This document shows, piece after piece, positions 7,988-15,175 of a stretch of 36,286 nt of DNA. Positions within the stretch are counted from its first letter, which is position 1. Every line of letters starts with the position of its first letter. Both the position numbers and the translations under genes were made by a program. Origin of the DNA: Gemmataceae bacterium (GTDB lineage: Bacteria; Planctomycetota; Planctomycetia; Gemmatales; Gemmataceae); NCBI GenBank assembly GCA_028288765.1, contig JAQGHQ010000024.1:1-36286 (forward strand), in the 5' to 3' direction. The notes below the pieces were generated by a model. That model was not told the DNA's origin, did no database searches, and saw nothing but the letters and a program-made list of their open reading frames with translations.

Positions 7988-10585
7988 CTAACCACCCAGA
8001 GACAAGAGGATCCCCAACAGGGCGGCGACCGTCAAGGCCAGGAACAGGACGTAGTTCCGCAGCTGCCCGGTCTGCACGGCCCGGAGACCCTTCCCGACCG
8101 AGCCCACCGCCTGCCCGAGGGCGTTCAGCCAGCCGTCGAGGGTGAGCAGGTCGAACCGCTTCGGCGGGAGTTCGGGCTGCCCCGGCGGGGGCGGGGCGTC
8201 CGTGGGCCGCTTGTCCGCGGCGGCGGCCGCGAAGGCGAGCCGGACCGTCGGCCGGACGACCGCCGCGTCGTACATCTCGTCGAAGTACCACTTCCGCAAC
8301 AGGAACGTGTACACCCCGCCGAGCTGGGCCCGGATCGCCGCCGGGTCGATCCGCGGCTTCCAGTACACGACCACCGCCAGCCCGGCCCCGAGCGCCGCCG
8401 CGATCAGCGCCATGGCGCCGGCCGTCAGGTGGTATTCGTGGGTCTCGTGCCGCTCCTCCAGGAACTGCGCCTCCACCGCCCCCGGCTCGCCCTTTTCCAG
8501 CAGGTGCCCGAGGTAGCTGGCGTCGGCGTCCCAGACGGGCGAGCCCCACGCGACCCCGATGCTGAACGCCGCGAGCACCACGAGGGGGAGGGTCATCACC
8601 GCCGGCGATTCGTGGGCGGTGGCGTGAACGTGTTCGTCCCGCGGCTTCCCGGTGAATGCCAGGAACCAGAGCCGGAACATGTAGAACCCGGTCATCGCGG
8701 CGGTCAGGAGCGGGAGCAGGAACAGGAGGATGTGTTCCTTGTGGACCAGCCCGAACCCGAGCGCGGACCCGATGATCATGTCCTTGCTGTACCACCCGCT
8801 GAACAGCGGGGCCCCGGTGATCGCGAGCACGCCGACGAGCATGGTCAGGGCGGTGACCCTCATCTTCGGGTAGAGCCCGCCCATCTTCCGCAGGTCCTGC
8901 TCGTGGTGGCACCCGAGGATCACGCTCCCCGACCCGAGGAAGAGGAGGGCCTTGAAGAAGGCGTGGGTGAGCAGGTGCAGGAGCCCGGCCACCCACCCGC
9001 CGACCCCGAGGGCGAGCATCATGTACCCGAGCTGGCTGCACGTCGAGTACGCCAGCACCCGCTTGATGTCGGTCTGGACGAGGGCGATGGTGGCGCTCAC
9101 GAACAGCGTGACCGCCCCGGTGTACGCGATGACGAGGAGCACCTCGGGGGCGAAGAGCGGGAACGCCCGGCCGACGAGGTACACCCCGGCCGCGACCATC
9201 GTCGCGGCGTGGATGAGCGCCGAGACCGGGGTCGGGCCTTCCATCGCGTCCGGCAGCCAGGTGTGCAGCGGCACCTGGGCCGACTTCCCGACGCACCCGA
9301 GGAAGATCCCGAGGCCCATCACCACGAACAGCCAGTACGGCATCGCCCCGTACGAGAAGTACGTCGGGCGGGCGTCCGGCCAGAAGCCGTCCTCGGCGTC
9401 GTGTTCGGCCCCGTCACCGTGACGGGAGGTGTGTGCGTGGGGCCCGAGCCCGTGGTAGTGCCTCGGGTTCTCCCACCGGATGGGAAACAGAGCCAGGTGC
9501 GACCCGGTACCCGCCTCCGCCGGGAGCACGTACCGGCGGTCCCCGTCCTCGTCGACCTTCGGATTCACCCGCACCAGCCGATCGGCGTACTCGAGCCGGC
9601 CGTGGGTGTCCCGCTCCGGCGACCGGACCCGCCGGGTCATCTCCTCGAAGTTCAGCGTGCCGAGAGACGTCCACGCGATGAGGATGCCGACCAGGAACCC
9701 GGCGTCGCCGATCCGGTTCACGATGAACGCCTTGTTCGCCGCCCGCGCGGCCGACGGCCGCTCGTAGTAGAAGCCGATCAGGAAGAACGAGCAGAGGCCC
9801 ACCAGCTCCCAGCTCACGAACACCTGGAACAGGTTGTCCGCGACGATCAGGTTGAGCATCGAGAAGCAGAACAGCGACAGGTAGAGGAAGAACCGGCCGT
9901 ACCGCCCGCGGCGGCGGAACCCGTGCTCGGTCCCGGGGCCGTGGCCGTCGTGGTGCGCCGGGTGTGCGGGCGGGTGCGCCGCGGCCTCGGGCGGGTCTTC
10001 GGGCCGGGGCCTCGGGGTCTGGGCGTCGACCTCGTGGTCCTCGACCACCTCGTCCGTCTCGTCCTTCATGTACCCGATCGAGAAGACGAAGATCCCGGTG
10101 CCGATCACCGTGACCATCGCGAACATGAGCGCCGAGAGGTGGTCGATCCGGTAGCCGAGTTCGAGGGCGAGCGAGAGCCCCGGGGGGGTACGCCGGCGGT
10201 CGCCGCCGCGGTTCTCCCATTCGCCGGGCGGGGCGCTGTCCGCCGCGCCGATCCGCACCCAGTCGACCCGCTCGCCCCACCGGGCCGCCCGCTGCTCCGG
10301 GCTCAGGTCCGCCCGATACCCGTCCGACAGGAACAGCACGAGCCCGGTGACCGCGAGGGCGGCGGCGGCGGCCATGCACCCGGTCGCCCAGTACGCGCCG
10401 GTCTTGAGCGGGCGGTCCCCGCCGAGCAGCCAGTACACCGACGACGCGGTCCCGCCGACCTGCCGGTACGGCCGGCACAGGCACCGCACCCCGCCGATGC
10501 CGAGCATCACGACGAACGCGGCCAGCGGGAGCAGCGTGGCCACGACGTACAGGCGGCCGGGGGTGGCGTCGAACCAGTCGGGCAT
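7988..10585 (-). CDS. nuoL: NADH-quinone oxidoreductase subunit L (enlarged)
   Basis: An 865-residue complex I membrane-arm subunit; NuoL is usually about 610-660. Core motifs are present: YRIDHLSALMFAMVTVIGT near 145, FVSWELVGLCSFFLIGFYYE with Glu260, VGKSAQVPLHTWLPDAMEGP with Lys434, the histidine segment ALIHAATMVAAGVY, and IKRVLAYSTCSQLGYM. The extra length comes mainly from a Pro/His/Asp/Glu-rich insert at about 176-226 and a charged, His-rich insert at about 313-410. Another hydrophilic stretch lies at 86-140. The C-terminal lateral region including KWYFDEMYD is present. The ATG at 10585 gives a plausible first helix. It lies between nuoK and nuoM on the same strand, but separated from both by repeats. 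Confidence 0.93.
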   Translation of the reverse strand: MPDWFDATPGRLYVVATLLPLAAFVVMLGIGGVRCLCRPYRQVGGTASSVYWLLGGDRPLKTGAYWATGCMAAAAALAVTGLVLFLSDGYRADLSPEQRAARWGERVDWVRIGAADSAPPGEWENRGGDRRRTPPGLSLALELGYRIDHLSALMFAMVTVIGTGIFVFSIGYMKDETDEVVEDHEVDAQTPRPRPEDPPEAAAHPPAHPAHHDGHGPGTEHGFRRRGRYGRFFLYLSLFCFSMLNLIVADNLFQVFVSWELVGLCSFFLIGFYYERPSAARAANKAFIVNRIGDAGFLVGILIAWTSLGTLNFEEMTRRVRSPERDTHGRLEYADRLVRVNPKVDEDGDRRYVLPAEAGTGSHLALFPIRWENPRHYHGLGPHAHTSRHGDGAEHDAEDGFWPDARPTYFSYGAMPYWLFVVMGLGIFLGCVGKSAQVPLHTWLPDAMEGPTPVSALIHAATMVAAGVYLVGRAFPLFAPEVLLVIAYTGAVTLFVSATIALVQTDIKRVLAYSTCSQLGYMMLALGVGGWVAGLLHLLTHAFFKALLFLGSGSVILGCHHEQDLRKMGGLYPKMRVTALTMLVGVLAITGAPLFSGWYSKDMIIGSALGFGLVHKEHILLFLLPLLTAAMTGFYMFRLWFLAFTGKPRDEHVHATAHESPAVMTLPLVVLAAFSIGVAWGSPVWDADASYLGHLLEKGEPGAVEAQFLEERHETHEYHLTAGAMALIAAALGAGLAVVVYWKPRIDPAAIRAQLGGVYTFLLRKWYFDEMYDAAVVRPTVRLAFAAAAADKRPTDAPPPPGQPELPPKRFDLLTLDGWLNALGQAVGSVGKGLRAVQTGQLRNYVLFLALTVAALLGILLSLGG

Positions 10586-10593
10586 GGTGTTTT

Positions 10594-10735
10594 TTGGTGT
10601 TTAGTGTTTGGCGTTTAGTGTTTGAGCCTCGCGTTCGGGTTGGGGCCCGCCGGCTCCCGAGTTCGGTTCGAAACCCCGAACCTGAAGTCCGAAGACCAAA
10701 CAACCAAACACTAAACACCAAACACTAAACACCAA
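10594..10735. repeat. 31-bp inverted repeat of GTGTTTAGTGTTTGG units in the nuoK-nuoL gap (family F)
   Basis: Left arm 10594-10624 and right arm 10705-10735 are complements with one mismatch in 31. Each arm is itself a tandem of GTTTAGTGTTTGG-like units, AT-rich and unlike the surrounding GC-rich DNA. The 80-bp interior has a second, smaller inverted pair (GTTCGGG against CCCGAAC). The element fills the 159-bp gap between the nuoK stop and the nuoL start. Confidence 0.88.
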
Positions 10736-10744
10736 ATGCAAATA

Positions 10745-11059
10745 CTACCCCTTCAACTCGTCCGCCTTGTCCACGTCGACGGTCGCGTGGTTGTTGTAGA
10801 AGTTCAGGATGATGGCCAGGGCGACGGCGGCCTCGGCGGCGGCGAGGACGATCACCATCAGGGCGAACACCTCGCCTTCGAGTCGGAATACGGGGTTATA
10901 GCGGGCGAACGCGACGAAGTTCACGTTCGCCGCGTTGAGCACCAGTTCCACCCCCATCAGCACCCCGATCGCGTTCCGCTTGGTGGCGACGCACACCACC
11001 CCGCACACGAACAGGAACGCGGACAGGACCAGGAACGGCGGCAGCCCGAGTTCGGACAT
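10745..11059 (-). CDS. nuoK: NADH-quinone oxidoreductase subunit K
   Basis: A 104-residue three-helix membrane subunit of complex I, of normal length. Recognisable residues are LFVCGVVCVATKRNAIGVLM followed by GVELVLNAANVNFVAFAR, which holds the conserved Glu of the second helix used in proton transfer (MGVELVLNAANVNF), and ALMVIVLAAAEAAVALAIIL with the conserved Glu of the third helix. Start MSELGLPPFLVLSAFLF at 11059. In most bacteria nuoJ and nuoK nearly touch; here 452 bp holding another gene separate them. Confidence 0.93.
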   Translation of the reverse strand: MSELGLPPFLVLSAFLFVCGVVCVATKRNAIGVLMGVELVLNAANVNFVAFARYNPVFRLEGEVFALMVIVLAAAEAAVALAIILNFYNNHATVDVDKADELKG

Positions 11060-11063
11060 AATA

Positions 11064-11093
11064 ATGTAAAATTTAAAGGGTAAAATTTAAATG
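11064..11093. repeat. AT-rich flank of the four-helix-bundle gene (nuoK side)
   Basis: The run TGTAAAATTTAAAGGGTAAA and its continuation ATTTAAATG stand out as AT-rich in a window of about two-thirds GC. A similar AT-rich run in roughly inverted relation lies at 11490-11526 on the other side of the four-helix-bundle gene, where the minus strand reads AAATTTAAAAGATAAAATGT. Together they bracket that gene within the nuo cluster. Confidence 0.65.
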
Positions 11094-11492
11094 TCAGGAC
11101 GGTCCTGCTTGTCCATTCCTCCGGGTAGAAACGACGATCGCCGCGAGAATGTTGCAAAGCTCAGTTGCCTCCTGAACGAGTTCCGGCACAGGTGCTGCTG
11201 TGTGGAGTTCGGCGGCCAGTATAGTTCGAAGCCAGTAGCGGGCCTCGCGTGCCTCCTTGAGAGCGATCATCATCTTTGCGATGAAGTCCTTCCGCCCCTG
11301 CCCGCCTTGCGCTTCCTCCACATTTGCCCCGACGGATGTTCCCGACCGGAGCAACTGGTTCGCGACCACCCGTCGCGCGCCCGCCCGACGTCCCAGCGTC
11401 TCGGAAAACTTGATGATCGCGACCCCGAATTGAAAGGTGCGATCGACGATGTCCCTCTGTGGTCCAGTCCGGGCCGAGGTTTGCGGGTACAT
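11094..11492 (-). CDS. Four-helix bundle protein (23S rRNA intervening-sequence/S23 family)
   Basis: A 132-residue protein with the hallmarks of the TIGR02436/S23 family: DRTFQFGVAIIKFSETLG, VVANQLLRSGTSVGANVEEA, DFIAKMMIALKEAREARYWL and a last helix around ELVQEATELCNILAAIVVS. Members fold as a four-helix bundle and form pentamers. They were first found encoded in intervening sequences of 23S rRNA genes and also occur as lone genes; their biochemical role is not established. A GG-containing site (AAAAGG, 8 bases before the ATG) sits inside the AT-rich flank. It interrupts nuoJ-nuoK on the same strand, so it is probably cotranscribed with complex I. Nothing suggests it is a complex I subunit. 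The flanks suggest insertion as a unit. Confidence 0.85.
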   Translation of the reverse strand: MYPQTSARTGPQRDIVDRTFQFGVAIIKFSETLGRRAGARRVVANQLLRSGTSVGANVEEAQGGQGRKDFIAKMMIALKEAREARYWLRTILAAELHTAAPVPELVQEATELCNILAAIVVSTRRNGQAGPS

Positions 11493-11526
11493 CCTTTTTA
11501 CCTTTTACATTTTATCTTTTAAATTT
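11490..11526. repeat. AT-rich flank of the four-helix-bundle gene (nuoJ side)
   Basis: The run CCTTTTTACCTTTTACATTT continuing TATCTTTTAAATTTC is AT-rich and overlaps the last codons and the stop of nuoJ (11512-11514). It resembles the other flank at 11064-11093 in inverted orientation, though the match is not base-perfect. It also provides the ribosome site of the four-helix-bundle gene. Confidence 0.65.
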
Positions 11527-12111
11527 CTCGGTATTCGTCCGTCGTTTCGCGCGTGCGAGGTAGGCCGCGCCGACCAGCACGACCAGCAAGTGGACCGACA
11601 CGATCTCGAACGGGAGCAGGTACGCGACCGGGGTTCGGGGGATCGTGGTCCCGGCCGGGACACCGGTCACCTCGCCCGGCTGAGACGTCTCGGTCACCCC
11701 CAGGAACGCCAGCCCGAGCGGCCCGCTCCCGGGGAGTTCTCCGCCCCCGCCGGCCACCCCTTTCGGGCCACCCGGCCCGAGTGTCACGGCGACGATCAGC
11801 CCGAACAGTACCGCCCCCAGCACTCCGCCCACGGCCCACTCGGCGGGCCGGGTCTTCAGGGATTGCAGCGGCCCCTGGGCGGTCAGCATGACGCCGAACA
11901 CGACCAGCACCAGCGTCCCGCCGACGTACACGATCAGCTGGGCGGTCCCGAGGAATTCGGCCCCGAGCAGGAAGTACGTGAGCGACACCCCGATCAGGGT
12001 GAACAGGAGCCAGACCGCGGACCGGACGATGTTCCGGGACAGCACCACTCCGAGGGCGGACACCCCGGTGGCGGCGGCGAGGGCGGCGAACAGGATGACC
12101 GGGAGGGACAT
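11512..12111 (-). CDS. nuoJ: NADH-quinone oxidoreductase subunit J
   Basis: A 199-residue polytopic complex I subunit. The start MSLPVILFAALAAATGVSAL, then VVLSRNIVRSAVWLLFTLIG and LLGAEFLGTAQLIVYVGGTL with the pi-bulge-type third helix (LIVYVGGTLVLVVFGVML), are diagnostic. The last helix is LLPFEIVSVHLLVVLVGAAY, also typical. A longer frame continues upstream through the nuoH-nuoJ gap and into nuoH in another frame; that is fortuitous, and 12111 is the only sensible ATG. The last four residues (KFKR) and the stop are encoded by the AT-rich run described at 11490-11526. Confidence 0.92.
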   Translation of the reverse strand: MSLPVILFAALAAATGVSALGVVLSRNIVRSAVWLLFTLIGVSLTYFLLGAEFLGTAQLIVYVGGTLVLVVFGVMLTAQGPLQSLKTRPAEWAVGGVLGAVLFGLIVAVTLGPGGPKGVAGGGGELPGSGPLGLAFLGVTETSQPGEVTGVPAGTTIPRTPVAYLLPFEIVSVHLLVVLVGAAYLARAKRRTNTEKFKR

Positions 12112-12205
12112 CGGGACGGGCAGGCTCCGGGGGGAGGACGGCTCCGGGGTGAGGTTAAGGGATACGGCCCGACCGCCCCGTTCGCAAGCGCTTTCTGCCG
12201 AGTCC

Positions 12206-12287
12206 GCGCGGGGGGGTGTAAGCCTCCCGAGTCTCGATTCGGCATCTGAATCCGTGTGAGCTTGGGGGCTCACGCTCCCGGCTCGCC
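12206..12287. repeat. Family C inverted repeat in the nuoH-nuoJ gap, covering the nuoH stop
   Basis: Two facing, diverged copies of the family C motif: 12206-12231 on plus (GCGCGGGGGGGTGTAAGCC..) and 12261-12287 on minus, reading GGCGAGCCGGGAGCGTGAGC then CCCCAAG. The minus copy encodes the last five residues (GEPGA) and the TGA stop of nuoH. This shows the repeat extends into the gene end. Confidence 0.82.
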
Positions 12288-13505
12288 GGCTTTTGCCGCC
12301 GTCAGCGGCGTCGACCGCCCGGCCCACACGCCGGGCAACTGACCCGCCGGGCCGGTCGCCGGCGGCGGGCGGAGGATCACGCTCCCCGCCACGCCCAGCA
12401 CCAGCGCCAGCGACCCGAACGCCAGCACGAACCGCGTACCCGTCGTCAGCCAGGCCGGGGCCAGCAGCAGCCACACGCACACGCCCACCAGCAGGACACA
12501 GCTGATCGGCAGGAAGTACTGCAGGCAGGTCATCATCACCTGGTCGATCCGGAGCCGCGGGAGCGACCACCGCATCCACATCATCACCAGCACGAGGACC
12601 GAGCACTTGCCCGCGAAGACGACGAAGTTCAGCAGGTTCCCGGCCCAGAAGCCCCACTCCACGGTCGGTTCGAACGGCAGGACCCCGGTGTGCCACCCGC
12701 CGAGGAACAGTAACACCGCCAGCCCGCTGACCGCGAACATGCTCCCGTATTCCGCCAGGAAGAAGATCGACCACCGGAACCCGCTGTACTCGGTATGGAA
12801 CCCCGCGACGAGTTCGCTCTCCGCCTCGGCGAGGTCGAACGGGGCCCGCTTGCAGCTGGCCGTCGCGGTGACATAGAAGATGACGAACGCGGCGAACGTG
12901 AACGGGTCGTGGAAGACGTTCCAGTCCCAGAACCAGCCGGTCTGCTGCCGGCCGATCGTATTCAGGTTCAGCGTCCCGGTGACGCACACCGGGACGACCA
13001 CGCACATCGCCCGCGGGACCTCGTAGCTCACCACCTGCGCGGCCTCCCGCACCCCGCCGAACAGCGACCACTTGCTCGCGGACGCGTACCCGGCCAGCAC
13101 CACCCCGAAGACCTCGCTCGACAGGACCGCGAGCATGAAGAACGCGGAGACGTTCAGGTCCTTCGCCACCAGCCCGTCCCCGAACGGGAGGGCCAGGAAC
13201 CCGCAGAAGCTCGCGCAGAACGCGAGGTACGGGGCGAGCCGGAAGAGGAACCGGTCGGCCCCGGTGGGGACGTGGTCTTCCTTCGCGATCAACTTGATCC
13301 CGTCGGCGAGGGACTGGAGCAGCCCGAACGGGCCGACCCGGGTGGGGCCGAGCCGGTCCTGGATGCGGCCGGACACCTTCCGCTCGGCCCAGATCGCCAG
13401 GAACGCGGCCACCCCGATGAACCCGAAGATGAGCCCCGCCGCCGTCGCCCCGACGGCGACGAGGTTCCACGGATACGCAAGGTATTCGGACCAGAACTCG
13501 GGCAC
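12270..13505 (-). CDS. nuoH: NADH-quinone oxidoreductase subunit H
   Basis: A 411-residue complex I subunit at the junction of the membrane and peripheral arms, lining the quinone site. Diagnostic stretches are WAERKVSGRIQDRLGPTRVG near 40-60, LQSLADGIKLIAKED, RAPFDLAEAESELVAGFHTE with the conserved acidic cluster, and MMWMRWSLPRLRIDQVM. Length is somewhat above the common 325-350 because the N-terminal region and a Pro/Ala-rich C-terminal tail are longer. The tail ends inside a family C repeat. It is the first gene of the cluster. The usual nuoI does not follow it; nuoJ is next. Confidence 0.94.
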   Translation of the reverse strand: MPEFWSEYLAYPWNLVAVGATAAGLIFGFIGVAAFLAIWAERKVSGRIQDRLGPTRVGPFGLLQSLADGIKLIAKEDHVPTGADRFLFRLAPYLAFCASFCGFLALPFGDGLVAKDLNVSAFFMLAVLSSEVFGVVLAGYASASKWSLFGGVREAAQVVSYEVPRAMCVVVPVCVTGTLNLNTIGRQQTGWFWDWNVFHDPFTFAAFVIFYVTATASCKRAPFDLAEAESELVAGFHTEYSGFRWSIFFLAEYGSMFAVSGLAVLLFLGGWHTGVLPFEPTVEWGFWAGNLLNFVVFAGKCSVLVLVMMWMRWSLPRLRIDQVMMTCLQYFLPISCVLLVGVCVWLLLAPAWLTTGTRFVLAFGSLALVLGVAGSVILRPPPATGPAGQLPGVWAGRSTPLTAAKAGEPGA

Positions 13506-13534
13506 GGCGACCGGCCCTCCGGAAACAGGCGATT

Positions 13535-13633
13535 GGTTGGGTCTCGGGTCTCGGGAAAGACAACCGCGCGATATACGACGTCCCGGGTGGTGATCCTCGA
13601 CAGACCCGAGACCCGACAGACCCGACAGACCCG
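13535..13633. repeat. Inverted and tandem GGGTCTCGGG/CAGACCCGA repeat in the nuoH-scpB intergenic region
   Basis: TCGGGTCTCGGG (13544-13555) is the exact complement of CCCGAGACCCGA (13605-13616). The right side continues as a short tandem of CGACAGACC units to about 13633. It lies in the 224-bp region between the divergent nuoH and scpB starts, where both promoters must be. I could not pick a convincing promoter. Confidence 0.7.
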
Positions 13634-13729
13634 ACCGGCCTTCCGCGGCGGCCCGCCGCGGCGTACGCTACGCCCGTCCGGCCCGGGTGCTGTTCGGAAA
13701 TTTTACCGAACCGCCCGGCGAGGTGCCAC

Positions 13730-14410
13730 ATGGGGGCCGCGGTGAATCACCTCCGGTCACGATTCGGACCCGCCTTCCGCCGGCCGTTCACCCGGCGCCC
13801 GGGGAACGCGGTGCTCCCCCCCGCCGTCCGGTCCCGCGCCGGGCCGGCCGAGACCGCCCCCGCCGACCCGCACGGCCGCGACCCGAAGCTCGCCCGGCTC
13901 GAAGCGGTGCTGATGATCGCCGACGAACCCCTCCCCGCCCGCCGTCTCGCCGACGCGGCCGGGCTCGCCGACGCGGCCGAGGCCCGCCGCCTGGTCGACC
14001 GGCTGCGGCAGCTCTACGACGCGGCCGGGTCGGCGTTCCAGGTCGAGGAGATCGCCGGCGGGTATCAACTCCTCACCCGCGCGGCCTACCACCCGTGGCT
14101 GACCCGGCTGAAGCGGACCGGGCACGAACTCCGCCTGACCGGGGCGGCGATGGAGACGCTGGCGGTGATCGCGTACAAGCAGCCGGTGATGCGGGCCGAG
14201 GTGGAGCAGGTCCGCGGGGTGGCGTGCGGGGAGGTGGTCCGGCAGTTGATGGAGAAGGGGCTGGTCCGGATCACCGGCCGGCACGACTCGCTCGGCCGCC
14301 CCCAGCTGTACGGGACCACCAAGAAATTCCTCCAGGCGTTCGGGCTCAACTCGCTCAAAGATTTGCCCGAGGTTGAGGCGCTCCGGGCGGGCCGCCCGGC
14401 CGGCCCGTGA
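13730..14410 (+). CDS. scpB: Segregation and condensation protein B
   Basis: A 226-residue protein matching ScpB, the kleisin-associated winged-helix dimer that works with ScpA and Smc in chromosome condensation. Family marks: LARLEAVLMIADEPLPARRL at the first winged helix, FQVEEIAGGYQLLTRAAYHP, ETLAVIAYKQPVMRAEVEQV then RGV, and LVRITGRHDSLGRPQLYGTT then KKFLQAFGL. The first about 45 residues are an Arg/Pro-rich extension before the conserved part, so a later start is possible. The ATG at 13730 follows CGAGGTG. It is divergent from nuoH. No scpA or smc gene is in the window. Confidence 0.93.
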   Translation: MGAAVNHLRSRFGPAFRRPFTRRPGNAVLPPAVRSRAGPAETAPADPHGRDPKLARLEAVLMIADEPLPARRLADAAGLADAAEARRLVDRLRQLYDAAGSAFQVEEIAGGYQLLTRAAYHPWLTRLKRTGHELRLTGAAMETLAVIAYKQPVMRAEVEQVRGVACGEVVRQLMEKGLVRITGRHDSLGRPQLYGTTKKFLQAFGLNSLKDLPEVEALRAGRPAGP

Positions 14411-14559
14411 CCGGGCGGGCCACGCCGCCGGGAATAACACTCCATCACACTACCAATTGGGCAAAATGTGAGGCCGCCGACTTCACATCCGTGTGGCCGC
14501 ACGCTACATCATACGGTGTGGGCGGTTGACATATCCGAGTCTCACACCGGGGGCATGCG

Positions 14560-14904
14560 ATGGCGCGGGCGAAAGCAGAGAAGGCCGAAGCCGAGAACGA
14601 AAGCGGCGAGGGCGTGAGTCAGATGGACATGGTGAGGGCGGCCCTGGGGGAGCTGGGGCCGGGCGCCAAGCCGCAAGCCGTCCAGGATTATATCCTGTCG
14701 AAATTCAACAAGGAACTGCCGAAGACCATCATCTCGAACTACAAATCGAACCTGAAGAAGAAGGGTGAATTGGGCGGGGTCGGTCGGGGCCGCCGGGGCG
14801 GCGCCGGCGGGAGCCTCCACCTGGAAGACCTGGAGGCCGTCCGCGGCCTGGTCAACCGGCTCGGGGCCGATCAGGTCGTTCGGCTGGTAGAAGTGCTGGC
14901 GTAA
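14560..14904 (+). CDS. Small basic hypothetical protein with helix-turn-helix-like core
   Basis: A 114-residue protein. After a charged N-terminus (MARAKAEKAEAENESGEG) comes a conserved-looking block at about 22-68: MDMVRAALGELGPGAKPQAV, then QDYILSKFNKELPKTIISNY and KSNLKKKGEL. This pattern of short helices ending in a Lys-rich helix looks like a small winged or helix-turn-helix DNA-binding fold; I recall similar short planctomycete proteins but cannot name a family. A Gly/Arg-rich linker (GRGRRGGAGG) precedes a C-terminal Leu/Val-rich helix pair that could mediate dimerisation. It stands alone, 150 bp after scpB. DNA binding is inference. Confidence 0.72.
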   Translation: MARAKAEKAEAENESGEGVSQMDMVRAALGELGPGAKPQAVQDYILSKFNKELPKTIISNYKSNLKKKGELGGVGRGRRGGAGGSLHLEDLEAVRGLVNRLGADQVVRLVEVLA

Positions 14905-15033
14905 AAGAAGTGGCCGCGGGTGGCGACGCGGAAGCCCGTGGTGCCGGAATGACGGCGGGCGTCTGACCGGAGTTTCACTCTTGCCGGGCCGGCGGTGCCA
15001 TCATTCTCACCACGCCGCCAGGCGTATGGTGGC

Positions 15034-15118
15034 GGGCGTGTGGTGGAATGGCAGACACAGCGGACTTAAAATCCGCAGCCCCGAAAGGGGCGTGTGGGTT
15101 CGAATCCCACCACGCCCA
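15034..15118 (+). tRNA. tRNA-Leu (anticodon UAA)
   Basis: An 85-nt class II tRNA. The acceptor stem GGGCGTG (15034-15040) pairs with CACGCCC (15111-15117), with discriminator A. The anticodon stem GCGGA/TCCGC encloses the loop CTTAAAA, giving TAA at 15067-15069. The long variable arm (GCCCCGAAAGGGGC) and T-loop GGTTCGAATCC are present. CCA is not encoded. It is followed, in convergent orientation, by the heme protein gene. Confidence 0.97.
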
Positions 15119-15175
15119 TTGAAAATGAAACCCATACCCGCTTCTCTCCGCGGGTGGGCATCCTACTTCTCCGGC

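Noticed and set aside
8429..10618. Open frame of 729 codons on plus, antisense to nuoL
   Set aside because: Its composition is typical of a shadow frame opposite a GC-rich membrane protein (Glu/His/Arg/Pro replacing hydrophobic codons). The opposite strand encodes a certain NuoL.
12112..13731. Upstream in-frame extension of nuoJ reaching 13731
   Set aside because: It reads through nuoH in a different frame and contains the nuoH-nuoJ repeat; nuoJ has its own start at 12111.
14520..14559. Sigma-70 promoter before the small protein (TTGACA near 14526)
   Set aside because: A good -35 is present but no acceptable -10 at 16-18 bp, so I do not call it.
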